This document shows positions 55,070 to 63,845 of a stretch of DNA of 64,000 nt, piece by piece (the stretch's first letter is position 1; the number at the start of each line of letters is the position of its first letter). The notes beneath the pieces are model-generated. The model made no database searches and was not told the DNA's origin. It saw nothing but the letters and a program-made list of their open reading frames with translations. Origin of the DNA: Hyphomicrobiales bacterium (GTDB lineage Bacteria > Pseudomonadota > Alphaproteobacteria > Rhizobiales > Xanthobacteraceae); assembly GCA_013911975.1 (NCBI GenBank), contig JACESF010000001.1, positions 117,611 through 181,610 on the forward strand, given 5' to 3'. Position numbers and translations under genes: made by a program.

Positions 55070-55116
55070 ACCGTCAGCCGAATGACGACGAGGACGACGA
55101 GCGGGGGCTGTTCTAG
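55066..55116 (+). CDS. 16-residue acidic micro-ORF coupled to the preceding one
   Basis: ATGA overlap with the preceding micro-gene; the product is MNRQPNDDEDDERGLF, strongly acidic. It may be a real tail protein or the remaining C-terminus of a once longer basic-plus-acidic protein split by a frameshift. Confidence 0.35.
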   Translation: MNRQPNDDEDDERGLF

Positions 55117-55318
55117 GAGACGGCAGCGCCTCCGCGCGGGGGAGACGTTGACCTAGCGGAACACGCGCCCGTGCCGGTACATCCGCGGTCAATGCGCGCA
55201 TGTCCCGCCGGTCGAAGGCTTTAACGCCGCCGTGCCGGGAAGGTTCCCGGAAAATCGCCTTGTATCGGAACATGTTGGGCGTGGAGGCGCAAACCGAGCG
55301 GGCAGGGGAAGCATATGG

Positions 55319-55355
55319 TTGACAAGGAAATTATCCACGATAGTTTCCTTGTCAA
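55319..55355. promoter_or_regulatory. 12-bp inverted repeat over the promoter of the MarR gene
   Basis: TTGACAAGGAAA and TTTCCTTGTCAA are perfect inverted arms with 13 bases between. The first arm contains a consensus -35 hexamer TTGACA, and a plausible -10 (TAGTTT) lies at the second arm. The MarR ATG is 15 bases after the site. This is the classic arrangement for MarR autorepression. Confidence 0.8.
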
Positions 55356-55369
55356 TCAAGGGGGCGTCC

Positions 55370-55846
55370 ATGTCCGCTGCACCTGTGTCGTCCGCTGCAC
55401 CTGTCTCCGCGCTCACCGCGCATCTCGGCTTCTGGCTGCGGCTGGTCTCGAACCATGTCTCGCACGCCTTCGCCGCGCGCCTGTCCGACCAGGGCGTGAC
55501 GGTGGCGGAATGGTGCGTGATGCGCACCCTCTACGGCCGGGAGCCCATGGCGCCGAGCCGACTTGCGGACGAGATGGGGATGACGCGCGGGGCGATCACC
55601 AAGCTGGCGGACCGCCTGATCGCCAAGGACCTGCTGCGCCGGGACGCGAACGCGGATGATGGCCGCGCCCAGACGCTGGCCCTGACCGCGCAAGGCGCCG
55701 AACGGGTGCCCGAACTGGCCGCCCTGGCGGATGGCAACGATGCCGATTTCTTCGCCTGCCTCACGGCGGGGGAGCGCCAGACCCTGGAGGCGCTGCTGCG
55801 CCGCATCGCCGAGCGGGGCCGCATGAGCACGGTCCCGGTGGCGTGA
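55370..55846 (+). CDS. MarR-family transcriptional regulator
   Basis: A 158-residue protein with the MarR winged-helix fold: dimer helix LGFWLRLVSNHVSHAFAARL, HTH at about 62-85 (APSRLADEMGMTRGAITKLADRL) and wing LLRRDANADDGRAQTLALT with the D-x-R-D/R pattern. It probably represses its own promoter through the palindrome at 55319 and the downstream DUF1398 gene, which starts 17 bases later. ATG at 55370 is preferred: upstream in-frame codons run through the operator. Confidence 0.93.
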   Translation: MSAAPVSSAAPVSALTAHLGFWLRLVSNHVSHAFAARLSDQGVTVAEWCVMRTLYGREPMAPSRLADEMGMTRGAITKLADRLIAKDLLRRDANADDGRAQTLALTAQGAERVPELAALADGNDADFFACLTAGERQTLEALLRRIAERGRMSTVPVA

Positions 55847-55862
55847 ATGCATGGAGGACGGG

Positions 55863-56264
55863 ATGAACGAGCACCAGAGGGACACCGCCCGCGCCAGCCT
55901 CGCGGCGGCCGAGGGCGACACCATGGCGTTTCCGGCCATCGTCGCAATGCTGGGGGCGGCGGGCTTCGAGGGCTATGCCGTCGATTTCCGCCGGGGCGTG
56001 GCGACCTATTACCTGCCGAGCGGCGACAGCCTCGACCTCGCCATCCATGAGATGGCCGTTCCGGTGGCCGCGGCCTTCGACGGGGAGCGCCTGCGCGCGG
56101 CGATCCGCGAGGCCCAGCAGCAGGTGCCGGGCTACACCTATCGCGGCTTTTGCGCGAAGGCGGCGGCCGCCGGGTGCGCCCTGTATGTGGTCTCATTTCC
56201 CGGACGGCGTGCTCTTTATGTGGGCCGCACCGCCGAGACCCATGAGGAGCGTTTCCCGACCTAG
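55863..56264 (+). CDS. DUF1398 family protein
   Basis: A 133-residue soluble protein with the DUF1398 phrases DTMAFPAIVAMLGAAGFEGYAVDFRR and ATYYLPSGDSLDL (about residues 20-60), then QQQVPGYTYRGFCAKAAAAG. Function unknown. ATG at 55863 follows GGAGG with good spacing; an ATG four codons earlier is possible. It is cotranscribed with the MarR gene, so it is likely the regulator's target. Confidence 0.85.
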   Translation: MNEHQRDTARASLAAAEGDTMAFPAIVAMLGAAGFEGYAVDFRRGVATYYLPSGDSLDLAIHEMAVPVAAAFDGERLRAAIREAQQQVPGYTYRGFCAKAAAAGCALYVVSFPGRRALYVGRTAETHEERFPT

Positions 56265-56312
56265 GTCCGATCGACATTCAGATCGATGGATGGGCTCCAG
56301 CCCCTGGGCGCC

Positions 56313-56420
56313 GTTATGCCCGGGCGCGTCCCGGGCATCCACGCCTGCGTGTCGAGTGCGGACCCAGCCGAACCCCGGGGATGGACAAGTCGAGCCCGGC
56401 CAAGTCGCGTCCGGCATGAC
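56313..56420. repeat. Degraded copy of the palindrome doublet
   Basis: The left arm (56313-56343) matches type A with a perfect stem and loop CGCGT. The right arm is degenerate (GCCCGG, then GGCATGAC ending at 56420). Total length is the same as the copies at 26-27 kb. It lies between the DUF1398 and autotransporter genes. Confidence 0.8.
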
Positions 56421-56458
56421 GCCGCGTTCTAAAAAAACAGTCTCGCCTGCTTGAATGT

Positions 56459-56480
56459 CGATCCGCCCTGAGCCGGATCG
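56459..56480 (-). terminator. Possible terminator of the autotransporter gene
   Basis: Stem CGATCCG/CGGATCG with an 8-base loop, 22 bases after the stop; on the minus strand a run of seven T lies about 20 bases further on, not directly after the stem. Confidence 0.35.
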
Positions 56481-56501
56481 AGTTCCGCGCGCCCGGTACC
56501 G

Positions 56502-59500
56502 TCAGAACTTCAGGGTGAAGCTGCCCTTGACCATGTTGCTGGTGTCGCTCTGCGAGAGCTGCCCGGCATAGAAGACCGACAGCGCCGCATTGGGCGCCAC
56601 GGTCAGGTCGAGGCCCGCCTCCACCAGGGCCGCATCGCTGGCGATGGGCACGCCCGAGATGGAGAAGGGCAGGGCGCCCGGCCCGAAGGCGAACAGCATG
56701 TCCGGCGACGTGTCGCCGAAGGCATGCTGCCAGGCCAGCGTTCCGTTGAAGGCGGCGGGCAGGGCGCCCAGGCTGAAGGGAATGCTGAGGCGCGCGCCCA
56801 GGGTGGAATAGGTCACGCCCGCGCTGGTCCCCGAAGCGGTGAGCGCGGACGGGCCGCCCAGCTCCGTGAAGCCGTTCATGTCCACGTTCACATAAGCGAG
56901 GCCCGCGAAGGGCTCCACCTGCACCTTCGCGAAGGAGAGGCCGTAGCCCACCTCGCCGAACACCTGGCCCGTGCGGGCGGACGTGTCGGCGTCCAGCGCG
57001 TTGAGGAAGCCGGGGAAGGCCACCGTGCGGCTGGCGCTGATGTCGGCCCAGCTATAGGCGGCGCCCGCGCGGATGCCCAGCGCCCCCATGCTCGTGCCGC
57101 CATAGAGCGCCACATGGGCATTGTCGCTGGAGAAGGAGGAGGAGCGGTCGTCCACCTGATAGCCGGACGACGAATAGCCCGCCGCGAAGCCCAGGCGCCA
57201 GTCGGCGCCGTTGCCCGCGAAGGTGCGGTCATAGCCCACGATCACGCCCGCCGTGTCGCCGGAGATGGTGGCGGCGTTGCCGTTGCCGTCGATCCGGCTC
57301 CAGGCGCCGAACGCCTGGGCCCAGAAGGCGTTGGGGCTGCCCGCCATGCCCACCACGTCGGCGCCCGCCGCCGAGCCCGCCGCATAGGCGAGAGGCGCGG
57401 CCGTGCCGGCGCTCGCGGGCACGCGGGCCCGGTCCAACACCGCCCGGCGCAGGATCAGGCTCTCCTGTTGGAGCACGGAGAGGGCGGAGGGATAGATCTC
57501 GCCGTCCAGCGTGTTGAACGCCTGCTGGGCGCCCGCCACGCTGGTCTGGGAGACCACGGCGTTATAGACCGCGTTGCCCTGGCCCAGGGCCTCCACGGCC
57601 GCTGCGGTCGCCCGCTGGTTGACCGTGACCGCCACCGAGGGGAACGGCGTCGCGTTGCGGGCCACGTCCAGATAGGCGTTCTGCGTGTCGTAGGAGAGCA
57701 GCAGGTCGATGAACGGCATGTCCTGCGTCAGCGTGCCGAACGTGCCGTCGAGCCCGCCCTGGGCGGTCAGGATGGTGTAGTGGGTGCCCGGCAGGTAGCT
57801 GCCCGCGGCCTTCGTCACGTCCACCGTGGCGCCGCCCAGCGTGGCCGTGCCGGTGACGAGGATGAGGTCCGAGGCGCCGGTGGTGTCGATCTCCACCGCA
57901 TAGGTGGCGCCGGACGCGAAGGTGAGCGTGCCGTCCACGGTGAGGGTGCCGATGGAATTGCCCGGCGCCACCGTGCCGCCCGACGCGACGCTGGTGGAGC
58001 CCACCGTTCCGTTGCCCTTGAGCGTGCCGCCCGCCAGCACCGAGACCGTGCCGCCCAGCACGCCGTTCACCGACAGCGTGCCGTCCACGGTGGTGCCGCC
58101 GGAGAAGGCGGAGTTGTCGCCGGTCAGCGTGATGCGGCCGCCGCCCGTGAAGGCGAGGGAGCCGCTGCCGGAAATGGCGCCGGACGCCGTGGCGGTGCCG
58201 GAGGCGATGTCGAAGGTGACGGCGCCCGACAAGGCGAGCGCGTTCGCCACGCTCACGCCGTCCGTGAGGCCGAGCGAGGTGCCGTCGGACAGCGTGATGG
58301 CGCCCGTGCCCGCCGCCGTGGAGGAGCCGAGCACCAGGCCGCCGGCAAGCACGGCGGTGCCGCCCGAATAGCTGCCGGCGCCGGTGAGGATGAGCGTGCC
58401 GGGACCGGCCTGCACCACATTGCCCGTGCCGGTGATGGCGCCCGCGAGGCTCAGCGTGCCGGAGCGGTTGAAGACCAGGGTGCCGTTATTGGTGACGTTC
58501 CCCACGATGGCGCCGGTGGTCCCGCCGTCGCCCACCTGGAGCGTGCCGCCGGAAATGACCGTGCCGCCGGTATAGGTGTTGTTGCCGGTGAGGGTGAGCG
58601 TGCCGCTGGAGATCGTCAGCCCGCCGAGGCCCGAGATGGCGCCCTGGAACGTGCCCGAGGGATTGGTGAGGGTGAGGACGTTCGCGCCCAGCACGACGGC
58701 CCCGGTGCCGCTCAGGGTGCGGATGGAGGTGCCGCCGCCCGAGACGCCGGAAATGTCGAACGTGCCGCCCACCAGCAGGCCGCTCGATGCCGCGAGGCTG
58801 CCGGCGCCGGTGAGCGCCAGGGTGCCGCCGAGGATGCTCGTGGCGCCGGTGAAGCCGTTCACGCCGGACAGCGCCTGCGTGCCCGCCGCGAGCGTGAGGC
58901 CGCCGGTGCCGCCGATGGTGCCGGAGAAGGCGCCGGAGGCATTGGTGAGGGTGAGCGCCTGCGCCCCCATCACCACGGAGCCGGTGCCCGAGAGGGAGGT
59001 GATGCTCGCGCCGGACGTGGTGCCGGAAATGTCCAGCGTGCCGTTGGCCACCACGCCCGCCGAGGTGGCGATGCTGCCGGTGCCCGTGAGCGACAGCGTG
59101 CCGTCCGCGATGGTCGTCACGCCCTGATAGGTGTTCGTGCCGGTGAGGATCAGCGTGCCGGAACCGAGGGCGAGCCCGCCGGTGCCCGAGATGGTGCCGT
59201 TGAGGGTGAGGCTGGAGGACTCTTCCACATTGATGACGCCCAGCGCGTTCAGCACCACGTTGCGGCCGGTGACGATGGTGGCCGTGGTCTCCAGCTCGCC
59301 GCCCGCGAAGGTGATCGTGCCCGCCGCGTCGCCCAGATTGGCGTCGGAGGAAATCTCCAGCGTGCCCGCCTGGATGATGGTTCCGCCCGAATAGGTGTTG
59401 GTGCCGGCGAGCACGATGGTGCCTTCGCCGATCTTGGTGAGGGCGCCGGTGCCGATGATGGGCGCGGAGACGGTGACGATGATGTCGTCGCCTTCCGCCC

Positions 59501-62500
59501 ACAGGCGCCCGCCCGAGCCGAGATTGAGCTGGCCGAGAACGCCAGCCTGAAGATTGTAGCCGGAGGTGAGGAATTCGATGGTGTTGAACGACTGGGTGCC
59601 GTCCACCATGACGATGCCGAACGGTCCGTCGAAGACGGCGGTATGGCCCGCCCAGGCGGCATAGCCGCCGTCCGCGCCCAGCCAGTTGTTGAACGCTGTC
59701 CAGTTGCCGCCGCCGCCCCGCGTCGTGCCGTCCGCGCTCCAATATTGGACGTCGGTGTCGAGGGCAGTCACCACCACGTCCAGGGACTGGGCCTGCGCAT
59801 CGAGGCGGAAGGTGTAGTCCGGCTGGATCTCGCCCAGCACCATGCCGTTGTCGGTCAGCGCGCCGCCGGTGGTGACGACCCGGTAGACGCCCGCCCCGTA
59901 GGCGGGGGCGCTCACGAGGTTCAGCGTGCCGTTCACCGTGGCGTTGCCCTGCACCTCGAGGATGCTGGAGCCGCCGCTGGGGGTCGCGAGGTTGATGCGG
60001 GTGATGGCGCCGCTATCCATGAACAGCGAATCCATGGCGATGGCGCCGATGTTCGCGCCGTTCCGCGTCCATTCCAGGATTCCGCCCGTCTCGATGGTCA
60101 CGGCGCCGCCGATGGTGGCCCCCGCGGCTTCCAGCGTTCCCCCGGAGGCCACCGTCACGTTGCCGCCCACGGTGCCGGAGGTGGTGCCGCTCCAGTCGGT
60201 GATGCTGAGCGTGCCCGCATTCACCTGGATGGTGCCGGTGAACGCGCTGCTGTCGCCGCTCAGGGTGAGGGCCTCGGCGCCCTGCTTGATGAGGGTGCCG
60301 GATCCCGACAGGCCGCCCGCCAACTGCAGGAATTCGGTCTGCTGCGTCACCGTCAGGGTCTTGGTGCCCAGGGCCACCACGCCCGTCGTGGTGTCGCCCG
60401 ACAGGTTGATGACGGAGGTGCCGGCGCCGGTGATGCCGCTGATGTCGAACGTCCCGTCCACCAGAACGCCGATGGACGATGCGATGCTGCCGGTGCCGCT
60501 GAGGGCGAGTGTGCCCGCCGTGATGGTGGTGGCGCCGGTATAGGTGTTGACGGCCTCCAGCGTCAGCGTTCCCGCGCCCAGCTTGGTGAGCGAGGCGAGC
60601 GTGGTGCCCATGGCCGTCGAGAAGACCGTGTCGCCGGCGCCCGTGAAGGTCAGGCCGAATCCGGCGCCGGCGAGGGTGCCGGAAAGGTTCAGCGTGCCGC
60701 TGTCGCTGGCGATGGTCGCGGCGGAGCCGAGCGTGATGTTGCCGCCGAGGAAGCTGTCGCTGCCGGTATGGCGCAGGGCGCCCGCGCCCGAAATGCCCGA
60801 GCCGTTGAGGGTCAACGCCTCGTCCATGGAATTGCCGCCCACTTCCAGCGCCGCGCCGGAGGCGATGGTGGTGCCTGCCGCTGTGCTGCCCAGGGCGGCG
60901 TCGTCGGCCATTATCACCACGCCCGCGCTGATGGTCATGGCGCCGGTGAAGCCGTTCGGGCCCGCGAGTGTCATCCGGCCGGTGCCGGCCTTTGTCAGAG
61001 CGCCCGCCCCGTTGATGCTGCCGGAAAAGGTGCTGGCGCTGTTGTCGCCGCCGACGGTCAGGTTCGCGTTGAGCTGAACGGTTCCCTCTCCGCCCAGCGA
61101 GCCGACCGTCTCCGCGAGGGTGTTCACGTTCAGCGTCGCGCCCGAGGCCACGGTGAGGCGCGCGGAATCCGACAGGGCACTGCCGCTTGTGATGGTGAGC
61201 TGTCCGGCGTTGACGCTCGTCGAGCCGGAGAAGGTGTTGCTGCCGGACAGGACCAGGGTGTTGCCGCCGGCCTTGACGAGGTTTCCGCCGCCGAACAGGT
61301 TGCCGGAATAGGTGGACGAACTGGTCGGGGTGACGGTCAGCGTCGCGCCGGTGGTAATCGAAATGTTGCCGCCGGTGGACCCGCCGCCGGACAGGTTGCG
61401 GATCGATTGGTCGTAGCCGTTCATATAGAACGTGGCGTTGGCGACATCTGCGAACACGAGCCCCGAGGAGGACGAGAGCACGTTCGCGGCGCCGGCATTC
61501 AAGCTGCCGGCATTGATGGTGGTGACGCCGGTGAAGCTGTTGGTACCCGACAGGATCAGCGCACCGGTGCCCTCCTTGGTGAGGGATCCGGTTCCGGTGG
61601 CGATATCGCCAGTGATGGACGTCGTGCCCGCCCCCCCGACCGTGAGCCCGAAGGTGCCCGAAATGTCGCCGCTCAGCGTCAGGTCGCTGCCGCTGCTGGC
61701 GGTGATGAGCGAGGCGGAGCCCAGCGTGATGTCGCCGCCAAAGGTGTTGCTGCCGGAGAAGCTCCGTAGCGCGCCGAGGCCGGTGGGTCCCGTGCCGTTC
61801 AGCGTGAGGGCTTCCGATGCGACGGTGATGGAGGTGGAGATCTGGAGCGCGCCGCCGGTGGAGACCAGTGTTCCCGAACTCGCGTCGCCCAGCGCGCCCG
61901 CGTCGCCGACATTGAGGAAGCCGGCCGAGATGGTGGTGAGGCCGGAATAGGAATTGCCGGTGGTCAGAGAGAGGGTTTCCGCCCCCAGCTTCGTGAGGCC
62001 GCCGGCGCCCCCCAAGGGCGCGGCGACGGTGATGTCGAAGCCGTTGCTGTCGATGAACGCGCCGCCCGCATTGATGACGATGTGGCCGGAGTCGAAGCCC
62101 GCAAGGAAGTTTGAATCGGCGCCCGTGGCTCGCAGGATGCCGCCGTCGAACGTGAGGGTGCCGCTTGTCCGTGAGACCGCGATGGCTTCAAGGATTCCGC
62201 GGTTAGTGCCCACAGCGGAGAGGACGAGAGTTCCGGTTCCGGAATTGTTTCCGAGGACGACCACACTTTCAAGGTTCGTATTGCCGACATTCACGACGGC
62301 GCCATCGGTGATTGTTAAAGTCCCGGTCGCCGAGTTGCCGATCACCATCCGGCGGATTCCGCTGCCATTCAGCGTCGCCTGTGTGCCGGTGCCGGTTATG
62401 ACGATTGTACCGGCGGTGACGAAGCCCACGTCCCAACGGGAACTCGTCAGGGAGGCACCGCCGCTGACGGTCAGCGTCGATCCGCCGGTGATTTGGACGT

Positions 62501-62810
62501 TTCCGGAAGCGCCGACGGCGTTGTCGAGGGAAACGGACGCGCCGGTGGGAATCTGGGTTAGGACACCGCTTGCTGGCAAGCCGTTGTTCCAATTGCCGGA
62601 GCTCTGCCAAAGGCCGTCACCGGCGCCGCCCGTCCATTGGGTTTGCGCATGCAACGGCGCGGTGCCGGCGAGCACACTCGCAAGGAGGGCGGAGCAGCAC
62701 AGGAGCCGGGCGCGAAGCTTCGGCGAGGCGGCGCCCGCCCGGAGGACACGAAGCTCAAGCCTGGGCAAAGCCTTGGGGGCCCGACTGTTTTTGATGGTCC
62801 CCGCCCGCAT
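56502..62810 (-). CDS. Large autotransporter adhesin-like protein (type Va secretion)
   Basis: A 2,102-residue protein. ATG at 62810 (GTGAGG site) gives an extended signal peptide of about 56 residues (LLCCSALLASVLAGTAPLHA). The passenger (about 57-1,830) is a right-handed beta-helix built from about twelve PATR-type repeats of the form 'G-LTK-G-GTL-LSG-N-YTG-TTI-AGTL', with Gly/Thr/Ser-rich strands throughout. The C-terminal barrel (about last 270 residues) starts near NAFWAQAFGAWSRIDGNGN and ends in ...SFTLKF, with the terminal aromatic residue needed for BAM insertion. Probably presents a surface adhesin or aggregation factor. It has few cysteines after the signal, as expected. The upstream LuxR gene is on the same strand and could regulate it. 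Confidence 0.94.
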   Translation of the reverse strand: MRAGTIKNSRAPKALPRLELRVLRAGAASPKLRARLLCCSALLASVLAGTAPLHAQTQWTGGAGDGLWQSSGNWNNGLPASGVLTQIPTGASVSLDNAVGASGNVQITGGSTLTVSGGASLTSSRWDVGFVTAGTIVITGTGTQATLNGSGIRRMVIGNSATGTLTITDGAVVNVGNTNLESVVVLGNNSGTGTLVLSAVGTNRGILEAIAVSRTSGTLTFDGGILRATGADSNFLAGFDSGHIVINAGGAFIDSNGFDITVAAPLGGAGGLTKLGAETLSLTTGNSYSGLTTISAGFLNVGDAGALGDASSGTLVSTGGALQISTSITVASEALTLNGTGPTGLGALRSFSGSNTFGGDITLGSASLITASSGSDLTLSGDISGTFGLTVGGAGTTSITGDIATGTGSLTKEGTGALILSGTNSFTGVTTINAGSLNAGAANVLSSSSGLVFADVANATFYMNGYDQSIRNLSGGGSTGGNISITTGATLTVTPTSSSTYSGNLFGGGNLVKAGGNTLVLSGSNTFSGSTSVNAGQLTITSGSALSDSARLTVASGATLNVNTLAETVGSLGGEGTVQLNANLTVGGDNSASTFSGSINGAGALTKAGTGRMTLAGPNGFTGAMTISAGVVIMADDAALGSTAAGTTIASGAALEVGGNSMDEALTLNGSGISGAGALRHTGSDSFLGGNITLGSAATIASDSGTLNLSGTLAGAGFGLTFTGAGDTVFSTAMGTTLASLTKLGAGTLTLEAVNTYTGATTITAGTLALSGTGSIASSIGVLVDGTFDISGITGAGTSVINLSGDTTTGVVALGTKTLTVTQQTEFLQLAGGLSGSGTLIKQGAEALTLSGDSSAFTGTIQVNAGTLSITDWSGTTSGTVGGNVTVASGGTLEAAGATIGGAVTIETGGILEWTRNGANIGAIAMDSLFMDSGAITRINLATPSGGSSILEVQGNATVNGTLNLVSAPAYGAGVYRVVTTGGALTDNGMVLGEIQPDYTFRLDAQAQSLDVVVTALDTDVQYWSADGTTRGGGGNWTAFNNWLGADGGYAAWAGHTAVFDGPFGIVMVDGTQSFNTIEFLTSGYNLQAGVLGQLNLGSGGRLWAEGDDIIVTVSAPIIGTGALTKIGEGTIVLAGTNTYSGGTIIQAGTLEISSDANLGDAAGTITFAGGELETTATIVTGRNVVLNALGVINVEESSSLTLNGTISGTGGLALGSGTLILTGTNTYQGVTTIADGTLSLTGTGSIATSAGVVANGTLDISGTTSGASITSLSGTGSVVMGAQALTLTNASGAFSGTIGGTGGLTLAAGTQALSGVNGFTGATSILGGTLALTGAGSLAASSGLLVGGTFDISGVSGGGTSIRTLSGTGAVVLGANVLTLTNPSGTFQGAISGLGGLTISSGTLTLTGNNTYTGGTVISGGTLQVGDGGTTGAIVGNVTNNGTLVFNRSGTLSLAGAITGTGNVVQAGPGTLILTGAGSYSGGTAVLAGGLVLGSSTAAGTGAITLSDGTSLGLTDGVSVANALALSGAVTFDIASGTATASGAISGSGSLAFTGGGRITLTGDNSAFSGGTTVDGTLSVNGVLGGTVSVLAGGTLKGNGTVGSTSVASGGTVAPGNSIGTLTVDGTLTFASGATYAVEIDTTGASDLILVTGTATLGGATVDVTKAAGSYLPGTHYTILTAQGGLDGTFGTLTQDMPFIDLLLSYDTQNAYLDVARNATPFPSVAVTVNQRATAAAVEALGQGNAVYNAVVSQTSVAGAQQAFNTLDGEIYPSALSVLQQESLILRRAVLDRARVPASAGTAAPLAYAAGSAAGADVVGMAGSPNAFWAQAFGAWSRIDGNGNAATISGDTAGVIVGYDRTFAGNGADWRLGFAAGYSSSGYQVDDRSSSFSSDNAHVALYGGTSMGALGIRAGAAYSWADISASRTVAFPGFLNALDADTSARTGQVFGEVGYGLSFAKVQVEPFAGLAYVNVDMNGFTELGGPSALTASGTSAGVTYSTLGARLSIPFSLGALPAAFNGTLAWQHAFGDTSPDMLFAFGPGALPFSISGVPIASDAALVEAGLDLTVAPNAALSVFYAGQLSQSDTSNMVKGSFTLKF

Positions 62811-63010
62811 CGCCTCACCCGCAATATGGTTTTCAGTCGAGAATATGCTCACGAAATGAACAGGAATGGACGGCTTAATCCCACCATTCCACACCGCTTT
62901 GCCGCGTTTGCCCCCGCGCTGCGCGGCGCCGTTGTAAAACTTACAGACCCTTACGATTGCAGGGGATTCGCAACGTGAACCTTAAGGGCGGAATTTTGGT
63001 CTCCGCCATC

Positions 63011-63024
63011 CCTCTAATTAGAGG
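63011..63024. promoter_or_regulatory. 14-bp perfect palindrome upstream of the autotransporter gene
   Basis: CCTCTAATTAGAGG reads the same on both strands. It lies 200 bases before the autotransporter start and 12 bases past the stop of the LuxR gene, in A/T-richer DNA. It may be an operator; no proof. Confidence 0.4.
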
Positions 63025-63035
63025 ATAGGCGCGCC

Positions 63036-63803
63036 TCACGCGGTTCCGCTCAGCCAGAGGCTCATCAGCTCCGCGCGGCTGCGCACGCCGAACTTGCGGA
63101 AGATGCGCGTCACATGCTGGTGCGCCGTGGACGGGGCGATGCCGGTCTGGCGCGCGATCTCCTTTTCCGAGGCCTTAGTCAGCAGCAATTGCAGCACCCG
63201 CCGCTCGCCCGGCGTCAGCGGGGCTGAGGCCATGAGCAGGCCGCTCGCCATGAGCAAGGTGCGGTGGAACCACTTGATGCCGCGCAGCGCATAGGCGAGC
63301 TGCGCGATCTCGGCGTCCGTGAAGGTGCGGCGCGAATAGAAGCCGAAATGGGATTCGCAGTCAGCGTTCAGCGGAAAGGCGACGAACACCGCGTCATGGG
63401 TGCCCACCGCCTCGTAATGGCGGCGATAGAAGGGCGAGGCGAACCACTCTTCCGGCAGTTCGCGGCGGAAGGAATAGGTGCGGTAGGTGCCCACGCCCTT
63501 TAGCGGCAGGAGGAAGGACGGATCGATCTCTCGCCGGTCCCAGACCTCCAGGATGTCCCTGAAATGCTGCTCGTCCGGGTGGGGCTCCACCGGGTGGAGG
63601 GCCTGGACCGCGCCCACGCGCCAGCCTTGCAGCGGGTCCGTCCCGGTCTCGTCCTGAAGCCGTATGGCGCCCGCCCAGGTGGCGTTCCAGGCGTGGCAGG
63701 CCGTGGAGAGCGCGGCCATGAGATGGGCCGCCGCCTTGGCGGACTGGGGCACCTCGAAGTCCGACAACTCGTCCCAGATGCGATGCACCGCCTCGGTGTC
63801 CAT
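63036..63803 (-). CDS. LuxR-family transcriptional regulator
   Basis: A 255-residue regulator. The N-terminal part (about 1-185) is an undefined sensor-like domain with many Trp/His/Phe residues (HFRDILEVWDRREIDPSFLL); the C-terminal LuxR HTH (about 192-252) reads LTPGERRVLQLLLTKASEKE, IARQTGIAPSTAHQHVTRIF and RKFGVRSRAELMSLWL. No receiver aspartate motif is seen, so it is not a standard response regulator. ATG at 63803 follows GGGAAGGAA. It lies upstream of the autotransporter on the same strand. Part of its promoter region is inside a perfect inverted repeat. Confidence 0.9.
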   Translation of the reverse strand: MDTEAVHRIWDELSDFEVPQSAKAAAHLMAALSTACHAWNATWAGAIRLQDETGTDPLQGWRVGAVQALHPVEPHPDEQHFRDILEVWDRREIDPSFLLPLKGVGTYRTYSFRRELPEEWFASPFYRRHYEAVGTHDAVFVAFPLNADCESHFGFYSRRTFTDAEIAQLAYALRGIKWFHRTLLMASGLLMASAPLTPGERRVLQLLLTKASEKEIARQTGIAPSTAHQHVTRIFRKFGVRSRAELMSLWLSGTA

Positions 63804-63845
63804 GGGCTTCCTTCCCGGGGGCGCCTCGCCGCCTTGCGCGGTTCT

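Noticed and set aside
56724..61769. A 1,681-codon open frame on the plus strand opposite the autotransporter
   Set aside because: It is a mirror of the repetitive GC-rich coding strand, with biased Arg/Ala/Gly composition and no domain; the minus-strand frame has a signal peptide, repeats and a barrel.
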